Made by a program: the position numbers and the translations under genes | Assembly (NCBI RefSeq): GCF_007990245.1 | Contig: NZ_BJWG01000001.1 | Location: 310,001-374,000 of the forward strand | Length of the DNA: 64,000 nt | Source: Cellulomonas composti | Lineage (GTDB): Bacteria > Actinomycetota > Actinomycetes > Actinomycetales > Cellulomonadaceae | Reading direction: 5' to 3' | Notes under the pieces: model-generated | The model's input: only the letters and a program-made list of their open reading frames with translations | The model's database searches: none | What the model was told of the DNA's origin: nothing | Shown here: positions 34,480 to 45,221 of the stretch, piece after piece | Position numbering within the stretch: position 1 is the stretch's first letter | Layout: every line of letters starts with the position of its first letter

Positions 34480-36846
34480 TCAGAGCCGTCGCGGCGCGTG
34501 GTCCTCGGCGCGGGCGCCGGTGATCCGGTACACGTCGAACACGCCCTCGACCTTGCGGACCGCGGCCAGCACGGACGCCAGGTGCGAGGGCTCGGCCATC
34601 TCGAAGACGAACCGCGACATCGCGACCCGGTCGCGCGACGTCGAGACGGACGCCGAGAGGATGTTGACGTGGTGGTCCGACAGCACGCGCGTCACGTCCG
34701 ACAGCAGCCGGGACCGGTCGAGAGCCTCGACCTGGATCTGGACCAGGAACAGCGACGACGAGCTCTGGCTCCACTCCACCTCGACCAGCCGCTCCGGCTG
34801 CGACCGCAGCTGGTCGACGTTGACGCAGTCCCTGCGGTGCACGCTCACCCCGGCGCCGCGGGTGACGAAGCCGACGATCTCGTCGCCGGGTACAGGCGTA
34901 CAGCACTTCGCGAGCTTGACCCAGATGTCGCCGACACCCTTGACGACGATCCCGGGGTCTCCCGTGCGCACGCGGCGCGCGGCGGGCCCGGGACGGGCGA
35001 CCTCGGAGAGCGTCTCCTCGGCACCGGTCTCGCCGCCGAGCGCCTGCACGAGACGCTGGACGACCGCGGCCGCGGAGACCTGACCGTCACCGACCGCCGC
35101 GTACAGGCCCGAGACGTCGGAGTGCCGCAGCTCGCTCGCGACGGCAAGCAGAGCCTCGTGCGAGAGCAACCGCTGGATCGGCAGGTTCTGCTTGCGCATC
35201 GCCTTCGCGATCGCGTCCTTGCCGTGCTCGATCGCCTCCTCGCGGCGCTCCTTGGAGAACCACTGGCGGACCTTGTTGCGCGCGCGAGGGCTCTTGACGA
35301 AGCCCAGCCAGTCACGACTCGGGCCCGCCGTCTCGGACTTCGAGGTCAGCACGTCGACGACGTCGCCGTTCTCGAGCGTCGAGTCGAGCGGGACGAGCCG
35401 CCCGTTGACACGGGCACCCATCGTGCGGTGCCCGACCTCGGTGTGCACCGCGTACGCGAAGTCGACCGGTGTCGAACCCTGCGGCAGCGCCATCACGTCG
35501 CCCTTGGGCGTGAATACGTACACCTCGGAGCCGGCGATCTCGAACCGCAGCGAGTCGAGGAACTCGCCCGGGTCCGCGGTCTCCTTCTGCCAGTCCACGA
35601 GCTGGCGCAGCCAGGCCATGTCGTTGCCTGCGGCGTCGGTCGTCGTGCTCTTGGCGCTCTCCTTGTACTTCCAGTGCGCCGCGACGCCGTACTCCGCACG
35701 TCGGTGCATGTCGTGCGTCCGGATCTGGATCTCGACGGGCTTGCCGCCGGGCCCGATCACCGTCGTGTGCAACGACTGGTAGAGGTTGAACTTCGGCATC
35801 GCGATGTAGTCCTTGAACCGGCCGGGCACCGGGTTCCATCGCGCGTGCAGCGCGCCGAGCGCGCCGTAGCAGTCCCGCACCGAGTCGACGAGGACCCGCA
35901 CGCCGACCAGGTCGTAGATGTCGGCGAAGTCGCGGCCGCGCACGATCATCTTCTGGTAGATCGAGTAGTAGTGCTTCGGCCGCCCGGTGACGGTCGCCTT
36001 GATCTTCGCGCCGCGCAGGTCCGCACCGACCTGCTCGCGGACCACCGCGAGGTACTCCTCGCGCGCCGGGGCCCGCTCCGCCACCAGGTGCACGATCTCG
36101 TCGTAGACCTTCGGGTAGAGCGTCGCGAACGACAGGTCCTCGAGCTCCCACTTGATGGTGTTCATGCCGAGCCGGTGCGCGAGCGGCGCGTAGATCTCGA
36201 GCGTCTCGCGCGCCTTCTTCTCCGACGACGCGGCCGACACGAACCGCCAGGTCCGCGCGTTGTGCAGCCGGTCGGCGAGCTTGATCACGAGCACCCGGAT
36301 GTCCCGGGCCATCGCGACGACCATCTTGCGCACGGTCTCGGCCTGCGCCGCGTCCCCGTAGGTCACCTTGTCGAGCTTCGTCACGCCGTCGACGAGCATC
36401 GCGACCTCGGGGCCGAACTCCCGCCGGAGCTGGTCGAGCGAGTAGTCCGTGTCCTCGACCGTGTCGTGCAGGAGCGCAGCGACGAGCGTCGAAGGCGTCA
36501 TACCCAGCTCGGCGAGGATCGTCGCGACCGCGACCGGGTGCGTGATGTACGGGTCGCCGCTCTTGCGCAGCTGGCCGCGGTGCGCCCGCTCGGCGACGAC
36601 GTACGCGCGCTCGAGATCGGACAGGTCGACCTTGGGGTGGTTGGTACGGACCGCCTGGAGCACGGGCTCGAGCGCGGGATACGCGGGCCCGCGCGCGCCG
36701 AAGCGCGAGAGCCGCGAACGGCGACTCCCCGACTGCTCGACGACCGGCTGCTCGACGGCCGACAGCTCACCGGTCGACGGCTCACCGTTCGACGGTGCGG
36801 AGTCGCCGACGTCGTCGGCCTTGCCGGTGGCGACGTTCTCGGCCAA
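34480..36846 (-). CDS. rel: Bifunctional (p)ppGpp synthetase/hydrolase Rel
   Basis: Long RelA/SpoT homologue, 788 residues. After a disordered 50-residue leader comes the HD hydrolase domain (metal motif HDTVED at 127-132). The synthetase domain has [13 protein letters not shown] and [19 protein letters not shown] ([20 protein letters not shown]), the Cys-containing conserved domain ([14 protein letters not shown]) and C-terminal ACT complete it. All hydrolase and synthetase signatures are intact, so both activities are expected. The start is a TTG at 36846 with a G-rich site (gagaggggg) upstream. Followed upstream by apt and secF, the standard actinobacterial order. Confidence 0.96.
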   Translation of the reverse strand: MAENVATGKADDVGDSAPSNGEPSTGELSAVEQPVVEQSGSRRSRLSRFGARGPAYPALEPVLQAVRTNHPKVDLSDLERAYVVAERAHRGQLRKSGDPYITHPVAVATILAELGMTPSTLVAALLHDTVEDTDYSLDQLRREFGPEVAMLVDGVTKLDKVTYGDAAQAETVRKMVVAMARDIRVLVIKLADRLHNARTWRFVSAASSEKKARETLEIYAPLAHRLGMNTIKWELEDLSFATLYPKVYDEIVHLVAERAPAREEYLAVVREQVGADLRGAKIKATVTGRPKHYYSIYQKMIVRGRDFADIYDLVGVRVLVDSVRDCYGALGALHARWNPVPGRFKDYIAMPKFNLYQSLHTTVIGPGGKPVEIQIRTHDMHRRAEYGVAAHWKYKESAKSTTTDAAGNDMAWLRQLVDWQKETADPGEFLDSLRFEIAGSEVYVFTPKGDVMALPQGSTPVDFAYAVHTEVGHRTMGARVNGRLVPLDSTLENGDVVDVLTSKSETAGPSRDWLGFVKSPRARNKVRQWFSKERREEAIEHGKDAIAKAMRKQNLPIQRLLSHEALLAVASELRHSDVSGLYAAVGDGQVSAAAVVQRLVQALGGETGAEETLSEVARPGPAARRVRTGDPGIVVKGVGDIWVKLAKCCTPVPGDEIVGFVTRGAGVSVHRRDCVNVDQLRSQPERLVEVEWSQSSSSLFLVQIQVEALDRSRLLSDVTRVLSDHHVNILSASVSTSRDRVAMSRFVFEMAEPSHLASVLAAVRKVEGVFDVYRITGARAEDHAPRRL

Positions 36847-36940
36847 CCGTCCCCCTCTCGCGTGACGTGCGCACGAGTCTACGACCGCGAGAGGGTCCGT
36901 CCGACGCCGGAGCCTTCGGGGCGGCCCGGTCCGCAGGGCC

Positions 36941-37474
36941 TCAGTGGACGGTGATCAGCGCGTCGACCCGGCGCCCGTCGAGCACGCCACGGCCACCGAG
37001 CCCGACGAGCTCGAGCAGGAACGCCAGCCCGGCGACCTGTGCTCCGCACCGCTCCAGGAGCGTCACGGTGGCGGCAGCGGTACCGCCCGTGGCGAGCACG
37101 TCGTCGACGACGAGCACGCGCGCACCCGGCGGGATCGTCGCGGCGTGCACCTCGACGGTCGCCGAACCGTACTCGAGGTCGTAGGTCTGGGACGCCGTCG
37201 GCGCGGGCAGCTTGCCGGCCTTGCGGACCGGTAGCAGCCCGACGCCGAGCGCGGCCGCGACCGGCGCCGCGAGGAGGAAGCCACGCGCCTCCATGCCGGC
37301 GACGAGGTCGACCTCGCCCGCGGTCTGCACGAGCGCGTCGACCACGTCCCCGAAAGCCGGACCGTCGGCAAGCAGCGGCGTGATGTCCCGGAACAGCACA
37401 CCCGGCTGGGGGTAGTCCGGAACGAGCCTGACGAGCTCGTCCACGCGCCGCGCGGCTGGCCCGGACAGGCTCAT
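36941..37474 (-). CDS. apt: Adenine phosphoribosyltransferase
   Basis: Purine salvage enzyme, adenine + PRPP to AMP; 177 residues. PRPP-binding motif [14 protein letters not shown] at 120-133, flexible-loop region [19 protein letters not shown] at 85-103, and [17 protein letters not shown] at 37474 overlaps the secF stop by 4 bp (ATGA). The adjacency with rel is conserved in many actinobacteria. Confidence 0.95.
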   Translation of the reverse strand: MSLSGPAARRVDELVRLVPDYPQPGVLFRDITPLLADGPAFGDVVDALVQTAGEVDLVAGMEARGFLLAAPVAAALGVGLLPVRKAGKLPAPTASQTYDLEYGSATVEVHAATIPPGARVLVVDDVLATGGTAAATVTLLERCGAQVAGLAFLLELVGLGGRGVLDGRRVDALITVH

Positions 37475-38568
37475 CGCGGCTTGTTCCGCTTCGGCTGTGC
37501 CGCCTGGCCCTGGTGGGAGCCCGGCCGCAGCTGACCGGCCGGCCGCACTCCCGACCCCGCGGCGATCGCCTCGGAATCGGGCGCGTCGACCAGGCCCGCG
37601 GCACGCGCGGCCAGCACCTTCTGCGTGTGCGCCTTGATCTTGGGCTCACGCTCACGCAGCGTGACCTCGATCGGCGTCGCGATGAAGACCGACGAGAACG
37701 TGCCGATGAGCATGCCGACGAACAGCGCGAGCGCGATGTCGCGCAGCGTGCCCGCGCCGAGCACGACCGCACCGACGAACAGGATCGCGCCGACGGGGAG
37801 CAGTGCCACGACCGACGTGTTGATCGACCGCACGAGCGTCTGATTGACCGCGAGGTTCGCCTTCTCGGCGTACGTGAAGCGCGTCTGGTCGAGCGCGTCC
37901 GCGGTGTTCTCGCGCACCTTGTCGAAGACCACGACCGTGTCGTAGATCGAGTACCCGAGGATCGTCAGGAAGCCGATCACCGTCGCCGGGGTCACCTCCC
38001 AGCCGATGCCCGCGTACACGCCGACGGTGATCACGAGGTCGTGCGCGAGCGCGACCAGTGCGGCGACCGCCATGCGCCAGTTGCGGAAGTACAGCGTCAT
38101 CACGAGCGAGACGAAGACGAGGAAGACGCCGATACCCGTGATCGCCTTGCGCGAGACGTCCGCGCCCCACGTCGGGCCGACGAACTGGCGCGACACCTCG
38201 GAGCCCGGGAAGGCGGCCTCGAGCGCGTCGGCGACCTCCTTGCCCTCCTCGTCGGTGAGCTCGGCCGTCTGGACGCGCATCGAGTCGTCGCCCAGGTTCG
38301 TCACCTCGGGGGACTCCCCGGGGGCGACGCTCTGGACGGTGTCGATGGCCTTCTGCTGGTCGCGTTCGCCCTCGACGCCGGCGATGACGAACTCGGTGCC
38401 GCCGCGGAACTCGATGCCCGGGTTCAGTCCCGGCTTGACCAGCAGGAACGCCGATGCGACGAGCAGGACGGCGGAGATGAGGTACCAGACCCGACGGCGG
38501 CCGACGATGTCGTACGAACGCCGACCGGTGTACAGGTCGTTGCCCCACTGGGCGAATCCGGCGGCCAT
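37471..38568 (-). CDS. secF: Protein translocase subunit SecF
   Basis: RND-like accessory subunit of the Sec translocon, 365 residues, six membrane helices with a large first extracellular loop (about 45-140). GIEFRGGTEFVI and YSIYDTVVVFDKVREN are the SecF signatures. The C-terminal ~55 residues (basic, ending QPKRNKPR) extend into the cytoplasm. The ATG shares one base with the secD stop (TGATG). Confidence 0.96.
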   Translation of the reverse strand: MAAGFAQWGNDLYTGRRSYDIVGRRRVWYLISAVLLVASAFLLVKPGLNPGIEFRGGTEFVIAGVEGERDQQKAIDTVQSVAPGESPEVTNLGDDSMRVQTAELTDEEGKEVADALEAAFPGSEVSRQFVGPTWGADVSRKAITGIGVFLVFVSLVMTLYFRNWRMAVAALVALAHDLVITVGVYAGIGWEVTPATVIGFLTILGYSIYDTVVVFDKVRENTADALDQTRFTYAEKANLAVNQTLVRSINTSVVALLPVGAILFVGAVVLGAGTLRDIALALFVGMLIGTFSSVFIATPIEVTLREREPKIKAHTQKVLAARAAGLVDAPDSEAIAAGSGVRPAGQLRPGSHQGQAAQPKRNKPR

Positions 38569-40625
38569 CAGTGCTCGCTCCCCTCGGCGCGACCGTCCTG
38601 CGGCGCGTCCGTCACGTCCTGCACGTCGTCGACCGTGTCGTCCGGTGGCGAACCGTACGGCTCGCTCTCGGCGGCTTGCGCCGCGCGCTCGGCGGCGCGT
38701 CGCTCCGCGATCGTCATGCCGCTCGTCGCCGCACTCGCGCCCGCCGCACCCGTCGAGCCGGTGCCGACCGGACCGGTGGCCTTGCCGGCGGTCCGGGTCG
38801 CCTTCGTCGAGGTGCCCGCTGCCGCGCCGACGAGGGCGTCCTGCGGCTCACGCTCGCCCTGGACCACCTTGCCCCGACCGACGTACCGCACCGGGGCGGG
38901 TGCCCCGAGCCGGCGCGGGTCGAGACCGGAGGCCGGGTGCCCGTTCCCGAAGAACCGGGTGCGGGAGATCAGCTCCATCACCGGGTGGGTGAACAGGAAG
39001 ACCACGACGACGTCGATGATCGTCGTCAGACCGAGCGTGTAGGCGAAGCCGCGCACGCCGCCGACCGCCAGGAAGTACAGCACGATGGCGGCGAGCAGGT
39101 TGACGGTGTCGGACGCCAGGATCGTGCGCTTGGCGCGGTCCCAGCCGCGTTCGACGGACCCGGTGAGGTCACGCCCGTCACGCAGCTCGTCGCGGACACG
39201 CTCGAAGTAGACGATGAACGAGTCGGCGGTGATACCGATGGCGACGATCAGACCGGCGACGCCTGCCAACGAGAGTCGATACCCGTTGCCCGGCAGGAAC
39301 GGCAGCAGCGAGTGCGAGAGCGCCGTGATCAGCCCGTAGGTGAGGATGCCGGCGACCGAGAGCGAGCCGACCGTCAGAAGACCGAGGGTGCGGTACTGGA
39401 GCATCGAGTACACGACGACGAGCACGAGACCGATGAGGCCGGCGAGCAGACCCATCGCGAGCTGCTCGGAGCCGATCGTCGCGGAGATCTCCTGCTCGCT
39501 CTGCACCTCGAACGTCAGCGGCAGCGAGCCGTAGTTGAGCTGGTTCGCGAGCGCGGCCGCGCTCGCCTGCGTGAACGTGCCCGAGATCTGCGCGCGTCCG
39601 TCCGGGATCGTGTCGGAGACGCTGGGCGCCGAGATCACGAGCCCGTCGAGCACCATCGCGAACTGGTTCTGCGGCGAGGACAGCTCGGCGAGCCGGGTCG
39701 TGACGTCCGCGAACTGGTCGGCGCCCTTGGAGGTGAACTCCATGTCGACGACCCAGCGGTTGCCCACCGCGCCGTTGGCGAGAGTCTCGAGGCCGGAGCT
39801 GGCCGAGTCGATCTCGGTGCCGGCGATCTCGACCGGGCCCAGGATGAACTTGGCGGTCCCGTCCTTGTCGCACGCGACGAACGCCTCGTCGGCCACGCCC
39901 GGCTCGCCGCCCGTGAGGTTCGCCGGGTCCGTGCAGTCGAGCTCGTCGTACTGCTGCTGCACCTCGTCGGTGATCCAGTAGCTCGCGTCGCTCGCGCTCG
40001 ACGGCTCCGACGGCCGAGCGGCCTCCGTGGCCGTGGGCGTCGGGGTCGGCTCGGCCGACGCCTCCGCGGTGGGCTCGGCGGTGGGCTCGGCGGTCGCCTC
40101 GGCCGTCGCGTCCGGCGCGGGCGCGGCCGCGGCGTCGGCCGACGGCTGCACCGACGGCTCGGCACTGGGCTCGGTCGTCGGGTCCGCGGTCGCCTCGGCG
40201 GTCGGGTCCGCCGTGGGCTCGACCGCGGTCGGAGCGCCGTAGACGAGCACGGGACGGAAGTCCATGTGCGCGGATCGACGCACGAGGTCCAGCGTCTCCT
40301 CGCTCGGCGTGCCCGGCAGCGCGACGACGATGTTGTTGCCGCCCTGGCTCGAGATCTCGGCCTCGGCGACACCCGAACCGTCGACGCGCTGGCGGATGAT
40401 GTTGATCGCCTGGTCGATGTCCTTGGACGTCACCTCGGAACCGTCGGTCGCGACCGGCGTGAGGATGATCTGCGTGCCGCCCTCGAGGTCGAGGGCCAGG
40501 TTCGGCGTCCAGCTCGCGTCACCGAACTTCACGTTCAGTGCGATCAGCCCGTACAGGGCGACGATGATCGCGCCGAGCGCGACGAGCGAGCGCACCGGGC
40601 GACGGCGGCGTGTGGGTGGGGCCAA
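38568..40625 (-). CDS. secD: Protein translocase subunit SecD with long Pro/Thr/Ala-rich insert
   Basis: SecD, 685 residues, using proton force to drive export. First helix at about 12-32, P1 extracellular domain, membrane cluster (about 375-560) with GLIVAIGITADSFIVYFER. Between HMDFRPVLVYG and SYWITDEVQQQY (about residues 128-215) lies a low-complexity PTAEPTAEATA-type insert within the P1 loop. The C-terminal ~100 residues are also a disordered cytoplasmic tail. The TTG at 40625 is the most upstream plausible start, before the basic MAPPTRRRRPVR. Confidence 0.94.
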   Translation of the reverse strand: MAPPTRRRRPVRSLVALGAIIVALYGLIALNVKFGDASWTPNLALDLEGGTQIILTPVATDGSEVTSKDIDQAINIIRQRVDGSGVAEAEISSQGGNNIVVALPGTPSEETLDLVRRSAHMDFRPVLVYGAPTAVEPTADPTAEATADPTTEPSAEPSVQPSADAAAAPAPDATAEATAEPTAEPTAEASAEPTPTPTATEAARPSEPSSASDASYWITDEVQQQYDELDCTDPANLTGGEPGVADEAFVACDKDGTAKFILGPVEIAGTEIDSASSGLETLANGAVGNRWVVDMEFTSKGADQFADVTTRLAELSSPQNQFAMVLDGLVISAPSVSDTIPDGRAQISGTFTQASAAALANQLNYGSLPLTFEVQSEQEISATIGSEQLAMGLLAGLIGLVLVVVYSMLQYRTLGLLTVGSLSVAGILTYGLITALSHSLLPFLPGNGYRLSLAGVAGLIVAIGITADSFIVYFERVRDELRDGRDLTGSVERGWDRAKRTILASDTVNLLAAIVLYFLAVGGVRGFAYTLGLTTIIDVVVVFLFTHPVMELISRTRFFGNGHPASGLDPRRLGAPAPVRYVGRGKVVQGEREPQDALVGAAAGTSTKATRTAGKATGPVGTGSTGAAGASAATSGMTIAERRAAERAAQAAESEPYGSPPDDTVDDVQDVTDAPQDGRAEGSEH

Positions 40626-40710
40626 CGGAGTGTCTTCTCTCGTGCGCGCTCAGGCCGCCGACGCGACCGGAGCGGGTCAGGACCCGAGGAATGCCCCGGG
40701 CCCGCGGGGG

Positions 40711-41187
40711 CTACTTCGTGTCGTCGTCGTCCTTGCGTGCCGGCGGCAGCGACGACAGGTCGTCCGGCACGTCGATCACGGCGTCGTTGGCGCGCGCGAT
40801 GCGCTCGGCCTCGCTCACCGCGGGGTCCTCGTCGTCGCCGTCGACGACCTCGTCCTCCAGCTCGACCGGAGGCTCGATCTTCTTGAGGATGGCCTGACGC
40901 ACCCAGCGCGTGCGCGGCCCACCCGGCGAGGACTCGAGCGTGATCGACTCGTCGTCGACCTCGACGATCGTGCCGTACATGCCCGAGCCGGTCATGACGT
41001 CGTCACCCGGCACCAGGTTGTTGCGGAACTCGGAGGTCTTCGCCTGCTGCTTGCGCGAGCGCCGGGACATGAACCAGAACGCCCCGAAAGCAAGCGCGAG
41101 GAGGGCGATCATGGTGAAGTTGCTGCCGCCGCCGGTGCTCGACGAGGCATCGTCGGCGGCCGCGAGCACGGCACTGAGCTCAGTCAC
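40711..41187 (-). CDS. yajC: Preprotein translocase accessory subunit YajC
   Basis: A 158-residue single-span protein. Helix at about 25-40 (MIALLALAFGAFWFMSRRSRKQ) followed by the YajC domain (FRNNLVPGDDVMTGSGMYGTIVEVDD), then an acidic tail of about 55 residues that is longer than in E. coli YajC. GTG at 41187. Partners SecD and SecF follow immediately. Confidence 0.93.
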   Translation of the reverse strand: MTELSAVLAAADDASSSTGGGSNFTMIALLALAFGAFWFMSRRSRKQQAKTSEFRNNLVPGDDVMTGSGMYGTIVEVDDESITLESSPGGPRTRWVRQAILKKIEPPVELEDEVVDGDDEDPAVSEAERIARANDAVIDVPDDLSSLPPARKDDDDTK

Positions 41188-41231
41188 AAGTAGTCCTTCG
41201 AAGGTGAACGTGTCCGCCGCAGTCTAGGCGC

Positions 41232-41245
41232 AGCGGCTAGCCGCT
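41232..41245. terminator. Palindrome between ruvB and yajC
   Basis: Perfect 14-bp palindrome agcggctagccgct in the 104-bp gap after the ruvB stop and before the yajC start. It may be a short terminator hairpin or an operator; the stem is small. Confidence 0.3.
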
Positions 41246-41291
41246 CCAACGCACCCTCGTTCGGCGTGGTTCCCGCGGGGCGCGGCACGGC

Positions 41292-42398
41292 TCAGGCGAA
41301 CAGTGTCCCGGGGTCGTGCGGCGGCGTCAGGCCGAGGTGCGACCAGGCTGCGGGCAGCGCGACCCGTCCCCGTGGCGTGCGTCCGATCAGGCCCTCACGC
41401 ACGAGGAACGGCTCGGCGACGGTCTCCACCGTCTCGGGCTCCTCGCCGACCGCGACCGCGAGCGTCGTCAGCCCGACGGGCCCACCACCGAAGCGCGTGC
41501 ACAGCGCGGCGAGCACACCGCGATCGAGCCGGTCCAGGCCGCGCTCGTCGACCTCGTAGACCTCGAGAGCCGCGCGCGCGGCGGCCAGCGTGAGCCGCCC
41601 GTCCCCGCGCACCTGCGCCCAGTCCCGCACGCGACGCAGCAGACGGTTCGCGATGCGGGGCGTGCCGCGCGACCGGCCCGCGATCTCGCTCGCGGCGGCC
41701 CCGGCGAGCTGCACGTCGAGCAGCCCCGCCGAGCGCAGCAGCACCTGCTCGAGCTCGTCGGACGAGTAGAAGTCGAGGTGGCCCGTGAAGCCGAACCGGT
41801 CACGCAGCGGCGCGGGGAGCAGGCCGGCACGAGTCGTCGCGCCGACGACGGTGAACGGCGGCAGTGCCAGCGGGATCGCGCTCGCTCCCGCGCCCTTGCC
41901 GACCATGACGTCGACCCGGAAGTCCTCCATCGCCACGTACAGCAGCTCCTCGGCCGGCCGCGCGATGCGGTGGATCTCGTCGAGGAAGAGCACCTCGCCC
42001 TCCTCGAGCGAGGACAGGACCGCCGCGAGGTCGCCCGCGTGCTGGATCGCCGGGCCGCTGGTCACGCGCAGTGACGCCCCGAGCTCGGCCGCGATGATCA
42101 TCGCGAGCGTCGTCTTGCCCAGGCCAGGCGGACCCGACAGCAGCACGTGGTCCGGCGCCCGGCCGCGCATCCGGGCCGCCTGCAGCACCACCGAGAGCTG
42201 TTCGCGCACCACCCGCTGACCGACGAACTCGCCGAGCCTGCGCGGTCGCAGCGCCGCCTCCGCCGCGCGTTCCAGGTCGTCCGCGCCGGGCCGCACGAGC
42301 GACTCGGCCGGGAACCGTTCGGTCACGAGCGACTCCTCGCGCGGGTCCGCCGCGTCACGCTCGTCCGCGTCCTGGCCGCTGCTCCGGCGGTCAGCCAC
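41292..42398 (-). CDS. ruvB: Holliday junction branch migration helicase RuvB
   Basis: AAA+ motor of RuvAB, 368 residues from the GTG at 42398. Walker [14 protein letters not shown], Walker [10 protein letters not shown], sensor 1 VVGATTRAG, arginine finger region [14 protein letters not shown] and C-terminal winged helix. The start chosen overlaps the ruvA stop by 8 bp; GTG at 42407 is possible, and a GTG at 42323 (VTERFPAES) would give the more usual ~343-residue protein. The first 25-55 residues are therefore uncertain. Confidence 0.95.
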   Translation of the reverse strand: MADRRSSGQDADERDAADPREESLVTERFPAESLVRPGADDLERAAEAALRPRRLGEFVGQRVVREQLSVVLQAARMRGRAPDHVLLSGPPGLGKTTLAMIIAAELGASLRVTSGPAIQHAGDLAAVLSSLEEGEVLFLDEIHRIARPAEELLYVAMEDFRVDVMVGKGAGASAIPLALPPFTVVGATTRAGLLPAPLRDRFGFTGHLDFYSSDELEQVLLRSAGLLDVQLAGAAASEIAGRSRGTPRIANRLLRRVRDWAQVRGDGRLTLAAARAALEVYEVDERGLDRLDRGVLAALCTRFGGGPVGLTTLAVAVGEEPETVETVAEPFLVREGLIGRTPRGRVALPAAWSHLGLTPPHDPGTLFA

Positions 42399-43011
42399 GA
42401 CCACCACCGAGCGTCCGCAGCGCCGCACGCAGCACGCCGGCGACCTCGTCGGGACCGACCGGCCCCTCGGTACCCGCCAGCACGGTCGTCACGGCGTCGT
42501 CCGCGGCCTTGGCGTTCCAGCCGAGCCCGACGAGAGCGTCGACCACCTGCTGTCGACGGTCGTCGCCCGGCCCGGAGACCGTACCCGAGCCGCCGGCCAC
42601 CGCGCGCACCGGAGCCCCGAGCCGGTCGCGCAGCTCGAGCACGATGCGCTGCGCGCCCTTGCGGCCGATGCCGGGCACGCGCTCGAGCGCCTTGAGGTCC
42701 TCGTCGGCGACCGCGCGACGCAGCTCCTCGGGTGCGTGGACCGCGAGCATCGCGAGGGCGAGCCGCGGCCCGACGCCGCTGACGGTCTGGACGGTCTCGA
42801 ACACCTCGCGCTCGTCGTCGTCCGTGAAGCCGAACAGCGTCAGCGAGTCCTCGCGCACGACCAGCGACGTGTGCAGGGTCGCGCGTTGCCCGACCCGCAG
42901 GTGGGCGAGCGTCCCCGGCGTCGCGTGCACCAGCATCCCGACACCGCCGACGTCCACGACGGCCGCGTCCAGCCGCACCGCGAGCACCGTGCCCTGCACC
43001 GACGCGATCAA
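42391..43011 (-). CDS. ruvA: Holliday junction DNA-binding protein RuvA
   Basis: Four-way-junction binding subunit, 206 residues. The TTG at 43011 is preceded by aggaggt at 5-nt spacing, an ideal ribosome site, and gives the family start [15 protein letters not shown]. Helix-hairpin-helix motifs appear as [14 protein letters not shown] and [17 protein letters not shown]; the C-terminal RuvB-contact domain follows. Confidence 0.95.
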   Translation of the reverse strand: MIASVQGTVLAVRLDAAVVDVGGVGMLVHATPGTLAHLRVGQRATLHTSLVVREDSLTLFGFTDDDEREVFETVQTVSGVGPRLALAMLAVHAPEELRRAVADEDLKALERVPGIGRKGAQRIVLELRDRLGAPVRAVAGGSGTVSGPGDDRRQQVVDALVGLGWNAKAADDAVTTVLAGTEGPVGPDEVAGVLRAALRTLGGGRG

Positions 43012-43117
43012 CGCGCACCTCCTCGTCGTCCGGACGCCTCGTCGTCCAGGACGCCACCCTGCCACACATCCGAACACGCGTACGACGACACGCCCAGCTA
43101 TCGCTTGCCGCGGGACG

Positions 43118-43678
43118 TCAGCGCCGCGAGGCCTGCTCCGCCGCCGCCCAGGCGCGCTGTGCGGCGGTCATCGATTCGGGTGGGCGCTGCGGTGAGCCCA
43201 GCGCACCCGCCGGGCGCCACAGGTGGCAGATCGCCAGCGCGAGCGCGTCGGCCGCGTCGGCGGGCCGGGGCAGCTCGTCGAGCTGCAGGAGCCGCGCCAC
43301 CATCGTCTGGACCTGCGCCTTGTCGGCGCGCCCGTTGCCCGTGACCGCGGCCTTCACCTCGGAGGGCGTGTGCAGCGCGACGGGGATGCGACGACGAGCG
43401 GCGGCGACCATGGCGAGCCCGGCGACCTGCGCCGTACCCATCACGGTGCGGACGTTGTGCTGGGCGAACACCCGCTCGACGGCAACCGTGTCGGGCGCGT
43501 GCTCCTCGAGCGTCTCCTCGATCCGCCGCAAGATGAGCAGCAGTCGCTGGTCGACGTCGAGCGACGGGTCCGAACGAGCCACGTCGACGTCGACGAGGCG
43601 CACCCGTCGGCCGGGCAGGCCGTCCACGACGCCCAGACCGCACCGGGTCAGGCCGGGGTCGACTCCGAGCACGCGCAC
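43118..43678 (-). CDS. ruvC: Holliday junction resolvase RuvC
   Basis: RNase H-fold junction endonuclease of 186 residues. Catalytic acidic residues are visible in [12 protein letters not shown] (Asp7), [11 protein letters not shown] (Glu near 68), and the C-terminal [12 protein letters not shown] pair. The C-terminal ~20 residues are a variable tail. The gene lies 106 bp upstream of ruvA in the same direction. Confidence 0.95.
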   Translation of the reverse strand: MRVLGVDPGLTRCGLGVVDGLPGRRVRLVDVDVARSDPSLDVDQRLLLILRRIEETLEEHAPDTVAVERVFAQHNVRTVMGTAQVAGLAMVAAARRRIPVALHTPSEVKAAVTGNGRADKAQVQTMVARLLQLDELPRPADAADALALAICHLWRPAGALGSPQRPPESMTAAQRAWAAAEQASRR

Positions 43679-43747
43679 CTGCGCATCGTCGCACCCGCTC
43701 GTCGGCGCACGGCGGCGACCCGCCGCCTCCGCCCCTGCCGGGCCGCG

Positions 43748-44503
43748 TCAGTCGTCCTCGAGCTCCGCCATGACCTCGTCGGACGCGTCGAAGTTGGCGT
43801 AGACGTTCTGCACGTCGTCGCTGTCCTCGAGCGCGTCGATGAGCCGCAGGATCTTGCGCGCGCCGTCGGCGTCGACCTCGATCTGCGTGGCCGGCCAGAA
43901 CACGACGTCGGCCGAGTCGTACTCGATCCCCGCCTCCTGCAGCGACGTGCGCACGGGCACCAGGTCGGTCGCCTCGCTCAGCACCTCGAAGGCCTCGCCG
44001 AGGTCGTTGACCTCCTCGCCGCCCGCCTCGAGCACGGCCTCCATGACCGCGTCCTCATCGGTGCCCTCCTTCGGGACGATCACGACGCCCTTGCGGGAGA
44101 ACAGGTACGACACCGAACCCGGGTCGGCCATCTGGCCACCGTTGCGCGTGAACGCGACGCGTACGTCGGAGGCCGCGCGGTTGCGGTTGTCCGTGAGGCA
44201 CTCGACCAGCACCGCGACGCCGCCGGGGCCGTAGCCCTCGTACATGATCGTCGAGTAGTCGGCGCCGCCGGCCTCCTGGCCGGAGCCACGCTTGACCGCG
44301 CGGTTGATGTTGTCGATCGGGACCGAGTTCTTCTTGGCCTTCTGCACGGCGTCGAAGAGCGTCGGGTTGCCCGCGAGGTCACCGCCGCCCGTGCGGGCGG
44401 CGACCTCGATGTTCTTGATCAGCTTCGCGAAGAGCTTGCTCCGCTTGGCGTCGACGACGGCCTTCTTGTGCTTGGTGGTGGCCCACTTGGAGTGACCCGA
44501 CAT
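43748..44503 (-). CDS. yebC: YebC/PmpR-family translation or transcription factor
   Basis: A 251-residue protein that starts [20 protein letters not shown], the unmistakable YebC opening, followed by [20 protein letters not shown] and [19 protein letters not shown]. Members act on transcription or relieve ribosome stalling at proline stretches; which applies here is not known. It sits between pdxT and ruvC as in other actinobacteria. Confidence 0.95.
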   Translation of the reverse strand: MSGHSKWATTKHKKAVVDAKRSKLFAKLIKNIEVAARTGGGDLAGNPTLFDAVQKAKKNSVPIDNINRAVKRGSGQEAGGADYSTIMYEGYGPGGVAVLVECLTDNRNRAASDVRVAFTRNGGQMADPGSVSYLFSRKGVVIVPKEGTDEDAVMEAVLEAGGEEVNDLGEAFEVLSEATDLVPVRTSLQEAGIEYDSADVVFWPATQIEVDADGARKILRLIDALEDSDDVQNVYANFDASDEVMAELEDD

Positions 44504-44559
44504 CGGCTAGCTGCTCCCGGCTCTTCCAGCCGCTCCCGCGGACGTCCTCGGGGACGCCC

Positions 44560-45165
44560 TCACGAACGATCTTGACCAACGATCTCGACGAACAGTCGGT
44601 GCACCCGGGTGTCCCCCGTGACCTCCGGATGGAACGAGGTCACGAGCAACGGTCCCTGGCGGACCGCGACGATCCTACCGGCGGCCGGTCCACCCTCGAC
44701 GCGACCGACGACGCGCGCGGCCGGTCCGACCTCCTCGACCCAGGGTGCGCGGATGAACACCGCGTGCAGCGGGCCGTCCTCGATCCCTTCGATGCTCAGG
44801 TCGGTCTCGAACGAGTCGACCTGCCGCCCGAACGCGTTGCGGCGCACGGTCACGTCGATGCCGCCGAGCGTGCGCTGACCCTCGATCGCGCCCTCCACCC
44901 GGTCGGCGAGCAGGATCATCCCGGCGCACGAGCCGTACGCCGGCAGCCCCGCGCGCAGGCGCTCACGCAGCGGTTCGTACAGGTCGAACGCACGCAGCAG
45001 CTTGTCGATCGTCGACGACTCGCCCCCCGGCAGGACCAGCCCGTCCACCGCGTCGAGCTCGCTGCGGCGGCGTACCGGCACGGCGTGAGCACCGACGGCC
45101 TCGAGCGCACGGACGTGCTCGCGCACGTCCCCCTGCAGGGCGAGGACTCCGATCGTGGGGGGCAC
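44560..45165 (-). CDS. pdxT: Pyridoxal 5'-phosphate synthase glutaminase subunit
   Basis: Class I glutaminase supplying ammonia to PdxS; 201 residues. [12 protein letters not shown] at the start, PGGESSTI, nucleophile Cys80 in YGSCAGM, and the His-Glu dyad in [13 protein letters not shown] at 45165. Unlike many genomes, the partner pdxS is not adjacent but 3.2 kb away, beyond three unrelated genes. Confidence 0.95.
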   Translation of the reverse strand: MPPTIGVLALQGDVREHVRALEAVGAHAVPVRRRSELDAVDGLVLPGGESSTIDKLLRAFDLYEPLRERLRAGLPAYGSCAGMILLADRVEGAIEGQRTLGGIDVTVRRNAFGRQVDSFETDLSIEGIEDGPLHAVFIRAPWVEEVGPAARVVGRVEGGPAAGRIVAVRQGPLLVTSFHPEVTGDTRVHRLFVEIVGQDRS

Positions 45166-45221
45166 CGGGTCATCCTACGAGTGGCGCGGGTGCCGATCGA
45201 CGAGCGGTCCGCCGAGCGCGT

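Noticed and set aside
34498-36954. Long plus-strand frame opposite rel
   Set aside because: Antisense shadow of an intact Rel gene with all catalytic motifs; composition is non-protein-like.
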